Shown here in pieces: positions 10,441-22,650 of a DNA stretch of 64,000 bases. The notes beneath the pieces were generated by a model that saw only the letters and a list, made by a program, of their open reading frames with translations, searched no databases and was not told the DNA's origin. The translations under genes were made by a program, and so were the position numbers. The stretch lies in contig CM056743.1 in NCBI GenBank assembly GCA_029851415.1, forward strand, positions 91,114,501 through 91,178,500, in the 5' to 3' direction. Within the stretch, counting starts at the first letter, position 1, and every line of letters starts with the position of its first letter. This DNA comes from Eretmocerus hayati (taxonomy: Eukaryota > Arthropoda > Insecta > Hymenoptera > Aphelinidae).

Positions 10441-11643
10441 CTAACACCTAACTATATCACAGTTTTTCACGTATCCATCTCCAACCATAGAATTGTTAAC
10501 ATTTTTCGAAATTCTATCATTGCAATCAGAGATATTATCGTCCACATTCCTCATATCCAACTTCTTATCACTCGAACACCGATTCTCCCGCCATTCTCAT
10601 CCACTTCATCAATGTTCACCTCCCATAGTCATCCATTCCAATCCTTGGAATCATAAATTCTCCACCTCGTTATATAGAACCACGTAATATTCCTCTTCCG
10701 TACATTTTCACGAAACTATTCATCAACCAACCGGTCTATCATGCCAATATCAACATTCCATTACCCTACTCTGAATTCTTCCAGGAACTCATTCTAGGAC
10801 GAATTTTCTAAAAATTGAATCAAATTTTGGGAACTTCTGACATTTTTGTTTTCAAAGACGCATATATCGAGAACTGTTTAATGGAATCACCTTTGAACCC
10901 TCCCAGCACACCTCGACGTGGTGATCGATCCCTCATGAACATTTCAGAGAGATCGATCGGAGGATTGACTAGAACTCGTGAACCAAAGGAAGAACAACAT
11001 ACATGTCAAAACATCGATTTTCTCTGAAAATCATATGTTCCGTAACCACCGGACACCTACAAAAAAAATTTAACCCAAAATTGAAAAATCTCGACGTCGA
11101 GAACGAAATGGTCGGAACCTCTCTCTTTATACTCGAAGGATAGAAAATTCTTCTGAGAATGAAATTCCCAGATTATACTCTCATATATCCCTTTGCGAGT
11201 CATCATTCTTCTCGAACATTGACTATCTTCGAGTAGAAAGTGTCATCTACAGTCTGAAGATCTCGCTGAGAGGAACAATATGGTGACAACCAAATTGCTC
11301 TCTGTGAGAATTTTGACGATGAATGATTCATCTGACGAGATAACCCTCTCATTATTCTCGTACATATTCTATACCCACATTCAAATGAAGAACTTACAGA
11401 CTTGTATACACATTACCGATCCCCTACTACAATTACCAGCTGAAATGCAATTCTATTCTGCTACCGATGAGCATTGACAGAGGAGTTCTACATTTCGCTT
11501 CCTCATATAGGAAGAGTTGCACTCGTCACGAGACATGTTTCTCGGATCTTCTTCCTCAAATTTAATTTATATCATAAAAATCGTCGTCCACGCAGAGTCG
11601 ATATCCATCATCTTGTTCTCCTTGCCAATATCTCTCGATTGTA
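10441..11643. other. No recognised gene
   Basis: Open frames up to 75 codons (10429-10656 and others) are rich in Ile, Ser and His and have no recognisable domain. The last bases (GATTGTAGGT at 11635-11648) are core sequence interrupted by the foldback at 11644. Confidence 0.4.
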
Positions 11644-12691
11644 GGTGACTGATTCCAGTTAAGATCGGGCAGCCAAAGAGGTCGATGAAACGGATCTTCC
11701 CCGCTCCGAAATATATGATTCTACGGTCGAAATACCGAGATACGTTTTCTTTTGTTTTGCCCTAGACCTCACCACATGAGAGATATGCGAATTTTTAGTT
11801 CATAAGCCAAATTTTGATTTCTGACCTTTTTGGATCGATGAAGTTTGATAAATCAGCGGGGTCTTCGAATTTCCTCGGAAACTTTTTCGCATATGATCAT
11901 ATTTCATGAAATGAACGGGTAACCATCATTAAAGGGCCAATATAGGCCGACAATTCCTTGAAAATGGATATTTTACGAATAACATTAAAACTTCGATTTC
12001 TCAAAAAGATCATCCTCAATCTTGCTGAAAATTTTTTTGGTACAACTTGAATACACAACAATCAAGGAAGAATTAGTGTGGTTCACTCTTTAAGACTGGC
12101 AGAGGCAGTATAAATCATTTTCGGTGATGAATTGTCGAAAAATCATCTTTCTCACACGCACAAGGCTTGCAAACGTAATACTCCGCTCGTGTGTATTCAA
12201 GATTGGGTAATTTCACTACCGGATAAGTTTGAAGAATGTCAAGTGGCGCTTTCGTTCGTCGATGCATATTCCTTCTCCAGAAAGACGAAACTACAACTGC
12301 CTCCCCATATGGATAAAAACTTCGAGAATCAGCGCTAGCTCCGTCCATGTCAATTTCTTCATCCAAAAAGTTCATAACAGTAGAGACTACCATAAATCGA
12401 AGAAAAAATGATGCCATCCGACCACTTTGCTCTGCTGAAGTGAATCGCGTTCCAAAATTGACTATTCCAGAGCCGAGAGACAGATCTTCATCTTCAATCT
12501 CCGCCCAACTCTCTGAGAAACGACATCAAACATGGTATGTCCATACTGCAAGGATATGGGTCTATGATTCATATGAAGATTTGTCACAAACCTGTGGAAC
12601 TTAAGGTCTTCCTAGCTGACTCATAACAGCCGGGTTTTGCTCAGAATGCAGCGGCCTTCCACGAATGTTCGACTGTCCGTGCTGTTTGGAA

Positions 12692-12775
12692 TACCGGTAC
12701 GTTATCGTCCAAAAATTGTTTCCTCCAAGCATGGGAGGCCCGGATGGCATTTTTGGACGATAACGTACCGGTAGG
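12692..12775. repeat. Hairpin within the foldback spacer
   Basis: TACCGGTACGTTATCGTCC with following AAAAA at 12692 is inverted at 12750-12775 (TTTTTGGACGATAACGTACC), with about 30 bases between. Its right copy provides the target site later duplicated around the GC-rich insert. Confidence 0.7.
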
Positions 12776-13366
12776 AATATTGGCTTTTGTATACCGGGTC
12801 CCTGTCTTTCGGCTCAACCCCGGTTGCCCCCATGGGCGCGGGGCAAGGATACACCCTGCCAGCGCGTCGGGTTGGAGGATGACCAACACCGAGCCAGGCT
12901 CGGTGATGGCTCAGTCCTCCGCCCCGACTACCGACTTTCGGGCACGGCCCCCAGCACAAGGCCGATGCCCACCCCTCGGTGGGGGGTTTTGGGATCTTTT
13001 AGGCTTCCTGAGAGCCCAAAGAGTCCCTCGGGATGATGGATGAGTCTTACGGGCTCGCATTGTTATCGCCCGAGGGCGATCCCAATTTGAGTCCCTAGAC
13101 TCACCCACTCCCGTGGTGCCGGATGGAGATGTGCGGTCTCCTCGCTCCGGCGGGCGGTAACTGGGGCCGGAGGGTCGTCACACCCCAGGGATGAGGCGCC
13201 ATGCCCCAAACCCCCTTGCGGTTTCCGGGAGAAGTCAAAGCGCCGAGCACCAGTCTCGGAGCCAGTCTTCTCCCTACCGGCTTCGGGCCTGAGCCCGGGT
13301 TCGGTGTCCCAGTAACTGGGGCCGGAGGGTCATCACATCCCAGGACATGGTGTCCCCCTTGCGGTA
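12775..13366. mobile_element. GC-rich insertion, about 590 bp, flanked by a 15-bp direct repeat
   Basis: ATAACGTACCGGTAG occurs at 12760-12774 and again at 13367-13381, exactly bounding a GC-rich segment unlike the foldback. A 15-bp duplication fits target-primed LINE insertion. Inside, CAGTAACTGGGGCCGGAGGGTC/GGTAACTGGGGCCGGAGGGTC-type blocks occur twice (about 13157 and 13311), each followed by CATCACA/CGTCACA and CCCAGG. The two open frames of 70-99 codons are Pro/Arg-rich and unrecognised. It is probably a fragment of a non-LTR retrotransposon. Confidence 0.5.
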
Positions 13367-13929
13367 ATAACGTACCGGTAGCGAAGTATTACGTTTGCAA
13401 GCCTTGTGCGTGTGAGAAAAATGATTTTCTGATAATTCATCACCGAAAATGATTCATACTGCCTCTGCCAGTCTTAAAGAGTGAACCAAACTAATTCTAC
13501 CTTGATTTTTGTGTATTCAACTTGTACCAAAAAAATTTTCAGCAAGATTGAGGATGATGTTTTTGAGAAATCGAAGTTTTAGTGTTATTCGTAAAATATC
13601 AATTTTCAAGGAATTATCGGACTATATTGGCCCTTTAATGATGGTTATCCGTTCATTTCATGAAATATGATCATATGCAAAAAAGTTTCCGAGAAAATTC
13701 GAAGACCCCGCTGATTTATCGAACTTCACCGATCCAAAAAGGTCAGAAATCAAAATTTGGCTCATGAACTAAAAATTCGCATATCTCTCACGTGGTGAGC
13801 TTTAGGGCAAAACAAAAAAATACGTATCTCGTTATTCTGACCATAGAATCATATGTTTTGGAGCGGGAAAGATCCGCTTCATCGACCTTCTTAGCTGCCC
13901 GATCTTAACTGGATTGAGTCAGGTCACCT

Positions 13930-14110
13930 TTCTTCCTTCAAGATCACTCCCAGCCCACTAGAAATCCATCTTTCGCGGTCTTTGGCCTTGTTTGTGTGTA
14001 TGTTGTTCTCTGCCATCCATAAGTTCTCCCCAACCCTTCAATTGATCTTTATAGAATTCATCTGTTGGGTAGATGACCACCTGATGATGTTCTGAAATGG
14101 GATTTGCAGC
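13930..14110 (+). repeat. DINE-like core fragment, right part after foldback insertion
   Basis: CTTTCTTCCTTCAAG, CCATCTTTCGCGGTC and GTGTGTATGTTGTTCTCTGCC follow the order seen at 10270-10380 and 6410-6500, continuing the core interrupted at 11644. Confidence 0.4.
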
Positions 14111-14689
14111 TCAATTCACTAGATAACTTCCGATATTTGCGTTTTGTGATATGGAAAAGTCAATATCTTCAAGTACCTCACAGTTTTATTCACAAATATT
14201 TTTATCCACAATTTTCTTACCAAAGTTTGCGTCACCATAACTAACATCATTCGATGATTCTCCGTGACCTGATTCATACGGATGATCCATATTCATCCAT
14301 TACCGTAATTTGGAACACACATTCTGCATCATTCAACGGAAAATCGCGTGCCAATCATGTTTTATCCATCAATACGCAATTCCGTATCAACCAATTGATC
14401 GATTCTGTCGAGGATAAATATTACATCAGGTTACTCTGAATTTCATCAGGAACTATCTCTAGAACATATTGGAACGGATGGACCAACTCATGTAGGTACT
14501 TTCTTCAATTTAGGAGTTCCTCATCACCTAAAAACCTTCTCTTGCAAGCACCATTACAAGAGGAGTTGGGAATCTTTGGATCAACTTAATTCAAAATCCA
14601 TGAACTAATTCCAAGTTCTTAGATTATCTTGGAATTCAGCACAGAGATGCTAATTGGGGCAATGACTTTTTGACTGACAAGGAGCACTC
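14111..14689. other. No recognised gene
   Basis: AT-rich sequence; the longest frame is 61 codons at 14254-14439, with no motif. Confidence 0.4.
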
Positions 14690-14958
14690 AGGGGTTGTGG
14701 GCCACGGATTTGTCTGAAATTCCAGGGATAGTCTCCTTTCACCACGAAAAAGTGAATCCCAGAGCTACATTTGCAAATGCCCAACCGATGGACCATATTC
14801 AAAAGAGATATATATAAATATACTCGTCACGCTAATGTTATGAGCTACAGCTCGAAAGCCGTTGAGCATTTGCGAGTGCAGCTCTGGGTTTCATCTTTTG
14901 GCGGTAAAAGGAGACTATCCCCAGAGTTGCAGCCAAATCTGTGTTCCACAACCCCTGG
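14690..14958. mobile_element. Foldback/MITE, 269 bp, arms about 95 bp
   Basis: It starts CAGGGGTTGTGG and ends CCACAACCCCTGG. Internal paired blocks are CAGGGATAGTCTCCTTT with AAAGGAGACTATCCCCAG, and CCCAGAGCTACATTTGCAAA with TTTGCGAGTGCAGCTCTGGG. The about 70-bp centre holds an AT-rich hinge. Confidence 0.8.
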
Positions 14959-15087
14959 ATGATCCTCGTGAGATATGTGGACATTTGTTTGGGTTTCTCT
15001 AAATAATATACTACTTACAGCTGATATTTTGTACTTCGAGAATTTCTAATCATTACCATAGCCAAGTATTGAAATCTTCCCTCTCCC

Positions 15088-15866
15088 ATTTCACTTTTTC
15101 CAAAAATCTAACTTGGCGAGTATGACCATCCTCTTCCCCCATTAGTTCATCTTGGATCAAAACATGAATTCCAACTCTTGAGAGTCATGAGATCAGAGAA
15201 AATTTGTCGAGTAATTTTTCTGCAAAATCTGGAAGTGAAGCCAGCGGAAAATCCTGAAAATATTAATTCCAACTTTTGAAAGTCATGGAAACAGAAAAAA
15301 TATATCGAGTAATTGTTATGTCAACCTGAACGTGGAACGCGTAGGAGAGACTGATATGATTACATTACGAGTTGATTATGTCTGTAATTTTGACCCAACG
15401 AGACTTACTCGCCATCCCTAATAACTTCCAAATTAGAGCGATCAATGCTGTATCGAGTTTCTTGTTTCTGTTTCCTTTTCGTTAGCCTGGATTGATCATA
15501 ATTTTCGATTTATTCAGTAAATAAAAGAGATGATGAGTAACTCTTGTTGAGTCAAAATTACAGAGATAATCAAATCGTAATGTAATCATATCAACCTCTC
15601 CCATGCGTTCCACGTTCAGATTTTACAATACAATTTTTCGACATATTTTATCTGATTTCGTGACTCTCAAGAGTTGAAATTGATATTTCTAGTCTTCTTC
15701 CATTCGCTTCACTTTCAGATTTTGCAAAAAAATTACTGGACAAATTTTCCCTGATCTCATGACTCTCAAGAGTTGAAATTCATGTTTTGATCCAACATGA
15801 ACTGATGAGGGAAAAGGATGGTCATACTCGCCAAGTCAAACTTCTGGGAAAAGTGAAGTGGGGGGG
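15088..15866. mobile_element. Foldback element, 0.78 kb, arms about 330 bp
   Basis: The left arm (CCCATTTCACTTTTTCC at 15088 to about 15420) is inverted at about 15530-15866. Paired blocks include ACTTGGCGAGTATGACCATC, CAACTCTTGAGAGTCATGAG and CGTGGAACGCGTAGGAGAG. Each arm also has an internal partial duplication of the AACTCTTGAGAGTCATGA block, so the arms were built by tandem duplication before or after inversion. The right edge runs into a G-homopolymer. Confidence 0.85.
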
Positions 15867-16960
<1,094 letters not shown>

Positions 16961-16964
16961 CATG

Positions 16965-18975
16965 AGAGAGCGAGCGCGGGCCGAAAGCGCTCTCGCGGGT
17001 TGCATTCGCTCTCACCGCTCCATAGCGCAGGATTTTTTCGTGTTTTGAAACATTTTGCAAAGACTGACAGGGTAGTCTCGCACTGCAGAATCGCAATTCT
17101 AGCCTCAAAGCTAAGAATTATCACGGGGAAGGGGATTCCAATCCCAAAACTCTAAAAGCTCCCAAAACCGCAAGCACTTGGAAAGTTAGCCTGGAAAATC
17201 TGTTCAAGGAAAAATCATTTCCAAAACCTAAGAAAGTAACCAAACTTGCGGATATCCGGATGCTTCGACCAAGAATCCTGCCAAGAACCAAAATCTGATC
17301 AAAACTCAATCCCAGAACTCACTAAGGTAATCAAACTTGCAAATACTCGGGTACTAGAACTCAGAATTCTGTCTGTAAAAAAAAATCTCGAAACCCAGTA
17401 TAACAAATAAATCTGCAATGAAACCTGGATGCTTATGTCAAAAGTTTCTGCTTGAAATGAATCGAAAATCCGATCGGAGAAATAATCGATCCCCGAATCT
17501 GATAAGAGCTCTCAACAGAATTCTCAGGCCGAGCTTTCACATGTTTGCGGTTTTGGGGGCTTCTCGGATTTTGGAATTAAGGCCAGTCCGGAGCCCCCGC
17601 AAAACCGCAACCGGACACGCACCGGCGTACTTTGAGGTTGCGGCTATACGCAATGATTGTCCCGCCTATTCCTTCTTATCACTCAACAACATAACATTTC
17701 CAGCCAAAATCAGATAGTATTCAGCCTGCGTATTGAAATATCCAATCGAATGAGCCCTTCTACGTCTAAAAATTCTGAATCTAGCTCGTAAAATCCTGTA
17801 AGGAGTGTGAGAATCGAGCAGTGTAACGCCCAACGGATCAAAATATTACGATTGTCTCGAGATATAGAATGAAATTTCATGGCGTGAAATAACTCATTCG
17901 GCTGAGAATGTTATGGTGTTTCACTTGCATTATTCCTTTCGAGTCGGAAATGTGAGGTTGAAATACTATGAGGCAAAAATCTGATTCATAATCTCTGATT
18001 GCATGCGTAGGGCGATCAAAGCGCCATCTATTGAGCGAAAAATAAGGGTTCCGCTCCGGACTGGCCTTAATCCTCTTCCACGATAATTGCCAAGTCAAAA
18101 CGTCAGCGCTGTGTTTTTCTAACGTGCGAGACTATGATATCAGTCTTCGCGCGAAATCCCAAACCACGAATAATGTAAATATGGGATGCTGCATGAGCGG
18201 CGTGAGTGATTGCCCACTTATCTTCTGTTAGCATCGCATGTTTATATCATTCGTGGTTTGGAATTTTGCGCGAAGACTGACATTATAGTTTTGCACGTCA
18301 GAAAAATATAGGCTGACTTTTTTAATTGGGAATTATCACGGAAGGAGATTAATCCTAAAATTCAAGAAGCCCCCGAACTACAAACATGTGAAAGTTCGAC
18401 CTGAAAATTCTGTTGAGAGCTCTTATCAGATACGGAGATCGATTATTTCCCCGATCGGATTTCCAATTCATTCCAAGCAGGGAATTTTGACATGAACATC
18501 TAGGTTCCATTGCAGGTTTATATGTTTTTCTGAGTATTGAGATTGATTTTTTCCACGGACAGAATTCTCGGTTCTAGTACCCGAGTATTCGCAAGTTTGA
18601 TTTCCTTAGTGAGTTTTGGGATTGAGTTTTGATCGGATTTCGATTCCTGGCCGGATTCCCGATCAAAGCATCCGGATGTTTGCGAGTTTCGTTGCCTTCT
18701 TCGGTTTTAGGAATGATTTTTTGGGAACAGATTTTTCAGGCCCAGTTTCCGAGTGCCTGCGGTTTTGGGAGCTTTTTGAGTTTCGAGATTGAAGCCCCCT
18801 CTCCCGTGATGATTCCTAGCTTTGATGCTAGAATTACGATTCTGTATTGCAAGACTACCTCGTCAGTCTTCGCACAATGACTTAAAACACGAAAGAATCC
18901 TGCGCGATCGAGCGGCGAGATCGAAAGCACCCCGCGAGAGCGCTCGTGCAGGGTGCACTCGCTCACGCCGTTCAG
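16965..18975. mobile_element. Large foldback element, 2.0 kb, arms about 620 bp
   Basis: The left arm (16965-17586) and right arm (18345-18975) are inverted. Pairs include GAGAGCGCTCG-type blocks, CGTGTTTT..GCGAAGACTGAC-type blocks, CTCCCAAAACCGCAAGCACT with AGTGCCTGCGGTTTTGGGAG, GGATGCTT with AAGCATCC, and CCGATCGG..AATAATCGAT. The 760-bp spacer contains a separate small foldback at 18121-18300. The arms are clearly diverged, so this is an old structure. Confidence 0.85.
18121..18300. mobile_element. Small foldback nested in spacer, about 180 bp
   Basis: GTGCGAGACTATGATATCAG and CTTCGCGCGAAAT..CCAAACCACGAAT at 18124-18170 are inverted at about 18250-18298 (ATTCGTGGTTTGGAATTTTG, CGCGAAGACTG, TTTTGCAC). 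The GCGAAGACTG motif is shared with the arms of the surrounding foldback, so the two families are related. Confidence 0.75.
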
Positions 18976-19215
18976 CAACAAAGGTGTATTCGTGTTTCAA
19001 AATATTGTGCGAAGACCGACGGGCTAGTCTCGCACCACAGAATCACAATTCTAACATCAAAGCTGGAAATTATTATCGGGGAAGGAAAGCATCAATCCCG
19101 AAACTCAAGAAACCCCCAAAACCGCAAGCATGCAAAAGCTTGGCCTGAAATCTCTGTTGAGAGCTCATCTCAGATTCGGGGATCGATTATTCCCCCGACA
19201 GAATTCTCAGTTCAC
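18950..19215 (+). repeat. Third copy of the foldback arm, direct orientation
   Basis: From about 18950 the sequence repeats the left arm again: GTGTTTCAAAATATTGTGCG, AGACCGACGGGCTAGTCTCG, CTAACATCAAAGCTGGAAAT, then AACCGCAAGCATG. Together with the right arm ending at about 18975 it makes another head-to-head palindrome centred near 18955. Confidence 0.75.
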
Positions 19216-19799
19216 TAATCCTCTTTCAGGGTGTTGCGATCAATTCTTCTTCCAAACAAAAAATTTTGACATGAACATCCATGTCTTATTACAAGTCTAC
19301 TTATTATTCTGAGTTTTGATATTGACTAGCGTTATTGCCGCACTCGCTACCGTTCGTTTGGCTTGTGAATGTCCTTGATAAGTCAGAGGCCCCTGAAATG
19401 CTTTTTAGCTCAATGATGATGGTTGTAAAATAATGATTGATAATGGTTTCTAGGTGCCAGAAAGAAGTTTTTTAGGTGATTCGCAAAAATGTAATTAACT
19501 TGAATGACACCCGCTGATAGATATATTTTATTAGAAAATTCAGGTTTATTGTTCTCAATTTTTGGAACGGCTGAGTTGGCTAAATCAAAGTCCCGAACTC
19601 TTAACAGTGGTATTGATAGTCGTTGGTAACCTGAAAGTTAAGAGTTGTTCCATGGGTTGGACACTTCAATCGGTGTGGCATGAGGATGAACTGAAGTCTC
19701 TGCATCTACTTTAGGCCACAGCGACTACAGCGCCCGAAGCGCGGAAGGACACTAAACCGCAAGTTATCAATGACTATGAATAGCAGTGTAAGAGATTTT
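19216..19799. other. No recognised gene
   Basis: Unique-looking sequence. It includes an imperfect inverted pair around AACTCTTAACAG/AAGTTAAGAGTTG (about 19596-19650). No coding motif. Confidence 0.4.
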
Positions 19800-20930
19800 T
19801 CTGTCGAACTGGTTTCAATAAGACCGGACTAGACCGAACTAGGCCGCATTAGACCAAACTAGATCGCACTGGACCAAAATAGACCTGAATAGCCCGAAAA
19901 CCCGAAATGAACCTGACTACATCGAATTAGACCAAATGAGGCCAAACTGGACGGAACTTGACCATACTAGACCGAGCTGGACCGAGCTAGACCGAGCTAG
20001 AACGAAGTAGCTCGACCTGGCTTGAACTAGACCGAACCAGACCGGAATCGATAGAGCCAGACCGTATTAGACCGCACCAGACTCAACTGAACCAAATTAG
20101 ACTGAACTAAACCCAATTCAACTGAACTAGACCAAATCAGACCTAATTACCCCGAACTAGACCGAGCAAGACCGAGCTGGACTTGATTAGACCAAACTAG
20201 ACCGAGTTAGATCGAATTGGCTCGATCTAGACCAAACTGTATCGAATTAGACCGAATCAGGCCATTCTAGACCGAACTAGACTGAACTAGACGAAATCAG
20301 ACCTAATTTGACCGAACTAGTGCGAACTATACCGAATTAGACCAAGCTGGTCCAAATTAGCTCAATTTAGATCACACTAGATCGAACTACAATGTACTGG
20401 ACCGAGCTAGACGGAGCTAGCCTTGATTAGACCGAATGAAACCAGATTAGAATGAATTGGACCGAACTAGACGTAACTACACCGAACTAGACCGAATGAG
20501 GCTCATTAAGAGTGAACAAGACCAAACAAGAACAAACTAGATCGAACTATACCGGATTAGACCGACCCACTCTAATTTGACCAAACTTGACCAAATAAGA
20601 TCGAATTGGACCAAACCAGACCCAAGTACAGCGAACTAGATGGGACTAGACCTAGATCGGATAGAACTGGACGAAATTGAATCAAATTGGACCAATTTCG
20701 GCCCAACTACAGCTCACTAGACCGAACTAGATCGGACTAGACCTAACTAAACCAAACAAAACGAAATAAGATCGAATTAGACCGAAATTAGTTTAACTAA
20801 ACCGCGACAGACCAAACATGATCTAACCAGACCGAATTAGACAGAGTTTGATCGAATTAGACCGAACATGGCAAAATTACACTGTACCAGACCGAACTAG
20901 ATTGAACTAGACCTGAATTCACCGAATCCC
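19800..20930. repeat. Decamer minisatellite, GACCGAACTA
   Basis: More than 1.1 kb is made almost wholly of variants of a 10-bp unit (GACCGAACTA, GACCAAACTA, GACCGAATTA, GACCGAGCTA and so on), kept largely in 10-bp register despite heavy substitution. The tail (20930-21005) changes to CCCCATCC and CAGCCCCAG low-complexity DNA. An open 10-bp period gives no reading frame continuity. Confidence 0.92.
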
Positions 20931-21104
20931 CATCCCCATCCTCATCCACGGGCCTAGACTCAGCCCCAACCTCAGCTTCAGCCCCAGCCACAGCCCCAGC
21001 TTCAGCCTGTTAATTGATACTAAGGCAAAACATATACAGATCGAAAAGATACTAAACAGCCTCTGAATATTTGCTTCATGAATCCCATCCCACTTGTTAT
21101 TTGT

Positions 21105-21365
21105 ACCAGAATAAGAGCGAGCTAGACCGAACTAGACTCACTTAAGCCAAACTAGATTGAATTCAATTGAGTGACACCGAACTTACCCTAATCACACCGA
21201 ACTAGACCGATCTAGACCATATTGATACAGTACTTCTCATTCCGATCTCCATCCCCATCCACCCATCGATCCACCCATCCATCCATCCATCCAGGCATTC
21301 ACTTACCCATCACTCATATACAGCCATCTATCATACCGAACTGGACCAAACTAGACCGAATTACA
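21105..21365. repeat. Decamer minisatellite remnant with (CCAT)n insert
   Basis: The GACCGAACTA-type unit resumes at about 21120-21225 and 21335-21365. The middle, 21238-21300, is CCAT/CCATC tetranucleotide repeat. It is probably the same array split by non-repeat DNA at 21006-21104. Confidence 0.8.
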
Positions 21366-21420
21366 GAGGTATACGAGATGATTTGGACAATAGTTCAGCT
21401 TGATAGACAAACTCATCAGT

Positions 21421-21567
21421 TGAGTAATGGGTAACTTGATAATTGGTAACAATCAGTATTGGCAACAGTCTAAAGCCAACAGTCCATAGTCAACGGTCTA
21501 TAATCATCATTCTAAAGTCAACTGCCTACATCAGCTGCCTTAATCAACTGCCTGAGTCAACTGCCTA
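21421..21567 (+). repeat. Left copy of a recent direct repeat
   Basis: 86 bases (21421-21506) are identical to 26039-26124, after which the two copies differ by small indels. The segment is itself made of CAACAGTC/CAACTGCC-like 13-bp words. The pair encloses 4.5 kb that contains two foldbacks and a DINE-like copy. Confidence 0.85.
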
Positions 21568-21949
21568 AAAAATAGAATTACCTCCGTGATGGAGTATATT
21601 ATGCTAGAGTTAAAATGAGGTAACACGTATTCTCTTTTTCAGCCCAGACGGGCTTCACATTGGAGCTATGGGAATTTCCAATTTGAAGCCGGAAGAATAT
21701 AATTGGCATTTCGAAATCAATAAAAACTCCAAGACTTCGCCCCCGATGGTGGCTTGTGAGATGAAACTTGATGGATAATCTCAAACACAACGCACTCTAT
21801 TGGAGAAACCCCTGTGGTGCTCAAAAGTATGCATAAAATCCCAAAAAGTACCTGTTAGATGGAAAGTGAAGAAATGCAATGAATCAAAAATATGAATTCC
21901 TATCCCTTCAATTTTCTCTTCGGAGAGCTTCAAATTAAGTCAAATTTCA
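21568..21949. other. No recognised gene
   Basis: AT-rich DNA; a 63-codon minus frame at 21599-21790 shows nothing recognisable. Confidence 0.4.
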
Positions 21950-22380
21950 TGCGATTGGTCCGGTAGGCGCTGAGAAAATGTGGGACCCGATAAATTTAGT
22001 TTTCTGAGAAAGAAAATTACAATGCCGGATTATGGCTGAAATTTGGTAATAACTCTTGTGGAAGGATTTATTCCTTCTCAAAAGAGTATTACCATCCCAT
22101 GGGTCTATTCCAAGATGCTCATCTTCGGGACCCACGCTAAAATTCTTTGTTCGAGTCATTACAATTTGATTTAGCGGTAGATCCCAAAAACAATCATCTT
22201 AGAATAATTCTATGGGATTACAATACTCATTGGCGAAGGAATAGATCATCCCCCGAGTGTTGTTATCAAATTTCAACAATAATTTGGCATTATAATTTTT
22301 TTGCGGAAGAACATCTTAGTGGCTCCCGCGACTTTCTTGCGCCTTCCGAGCCGATTATAACATGTTTGGCATCATTTGAA
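21950..22380. mobile_element. Diverged foldback, arms about 190 bp
   Basis: Left (about 21955-22143) and right (about 22165-22375) are inverted and diverged. The clearest pair is the TCCCATGGGTCTATTCCAAG region against ATTCTATGGGATTACAATAC with the flanking words. Read outward from the centre, both arms have an open frame of about 65 codons with the same residue order (for example a YYQISAII segment on the left against CYQISTIIW on the right), which I attribute to shared DNA ancestry. Confidence 0.65.
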
Positions 22381-22439
22381 AAACTCTCGGAGGAATTCAA
22401 GGGGATACAAATCCACACTGTAAAAAATTAGTTGGGTGA

Positions 22440-22650
22440 CGTGGTAGCCTCTCGAGCCCGCGGCTCGGGCCTCTCCTCACCACCCTGACGATGCACAAGG
22501 TGCATCGTCAACGTTTCTGACGGATAATCACCCGTTTTCCCACCTCAGTGCGAAGCCGCGTCACAACCCATCGTCGTGGACGACAGGCCTCGCCGCGGAC
22601 AGACCGCTCAGACTAACCTCACTATCCACACACTCTCTCTCACCTCACGA
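22440..22650. other. Short GC-richer interval, unassigned
   Basis: It holds a TGACGATGCA/TGCATCGTCA palindrome (about 22485-22511) and CTCGAGCCCGCGGCTCGGGCC, a word shared with the centre of the MITE at 8108-8237. Probably a mobile-element remnant. Confidence 0.4.

Larger units (their letters stand above)
11644..13928. mobile_element. Large foldback element, 2.3 kb, arms about 540 bp
   Basis: The left arm (11644-12187) and right arm (13378-13928) are inverted copies. Paired blocks include CCAGTTAAGATCGGGCAGC, AAATCAGCGGGGTCTTCGAA, ATGATCATATTTCATGAAAT and CACAAGGCTTGCAAACGTAA, with scattered mismatches. The flanks (CGATTGTAGGT left, CACCTTTCTTCC right) rejoin into the DINE-like core, so the foldback inserted into that element. 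The spacer holds a small hairpin and a GC-rich secondary insertion. There is no transposase frame. Confidence 0.85.

Noticed and set aside
12702..13108. Overlapping GC-rich frames of 65-99 codons as genes
   Set aside because: Frames on opposite strands overlap with similar openness because GC-rich DNA has few stops. The segment is an insertion with a target duplication.
21947..22431. Two related small proteins facing outward
   Set aside because: The peptide similarity follows from the inverted DNA repeat itself; no further coding evidence exists.
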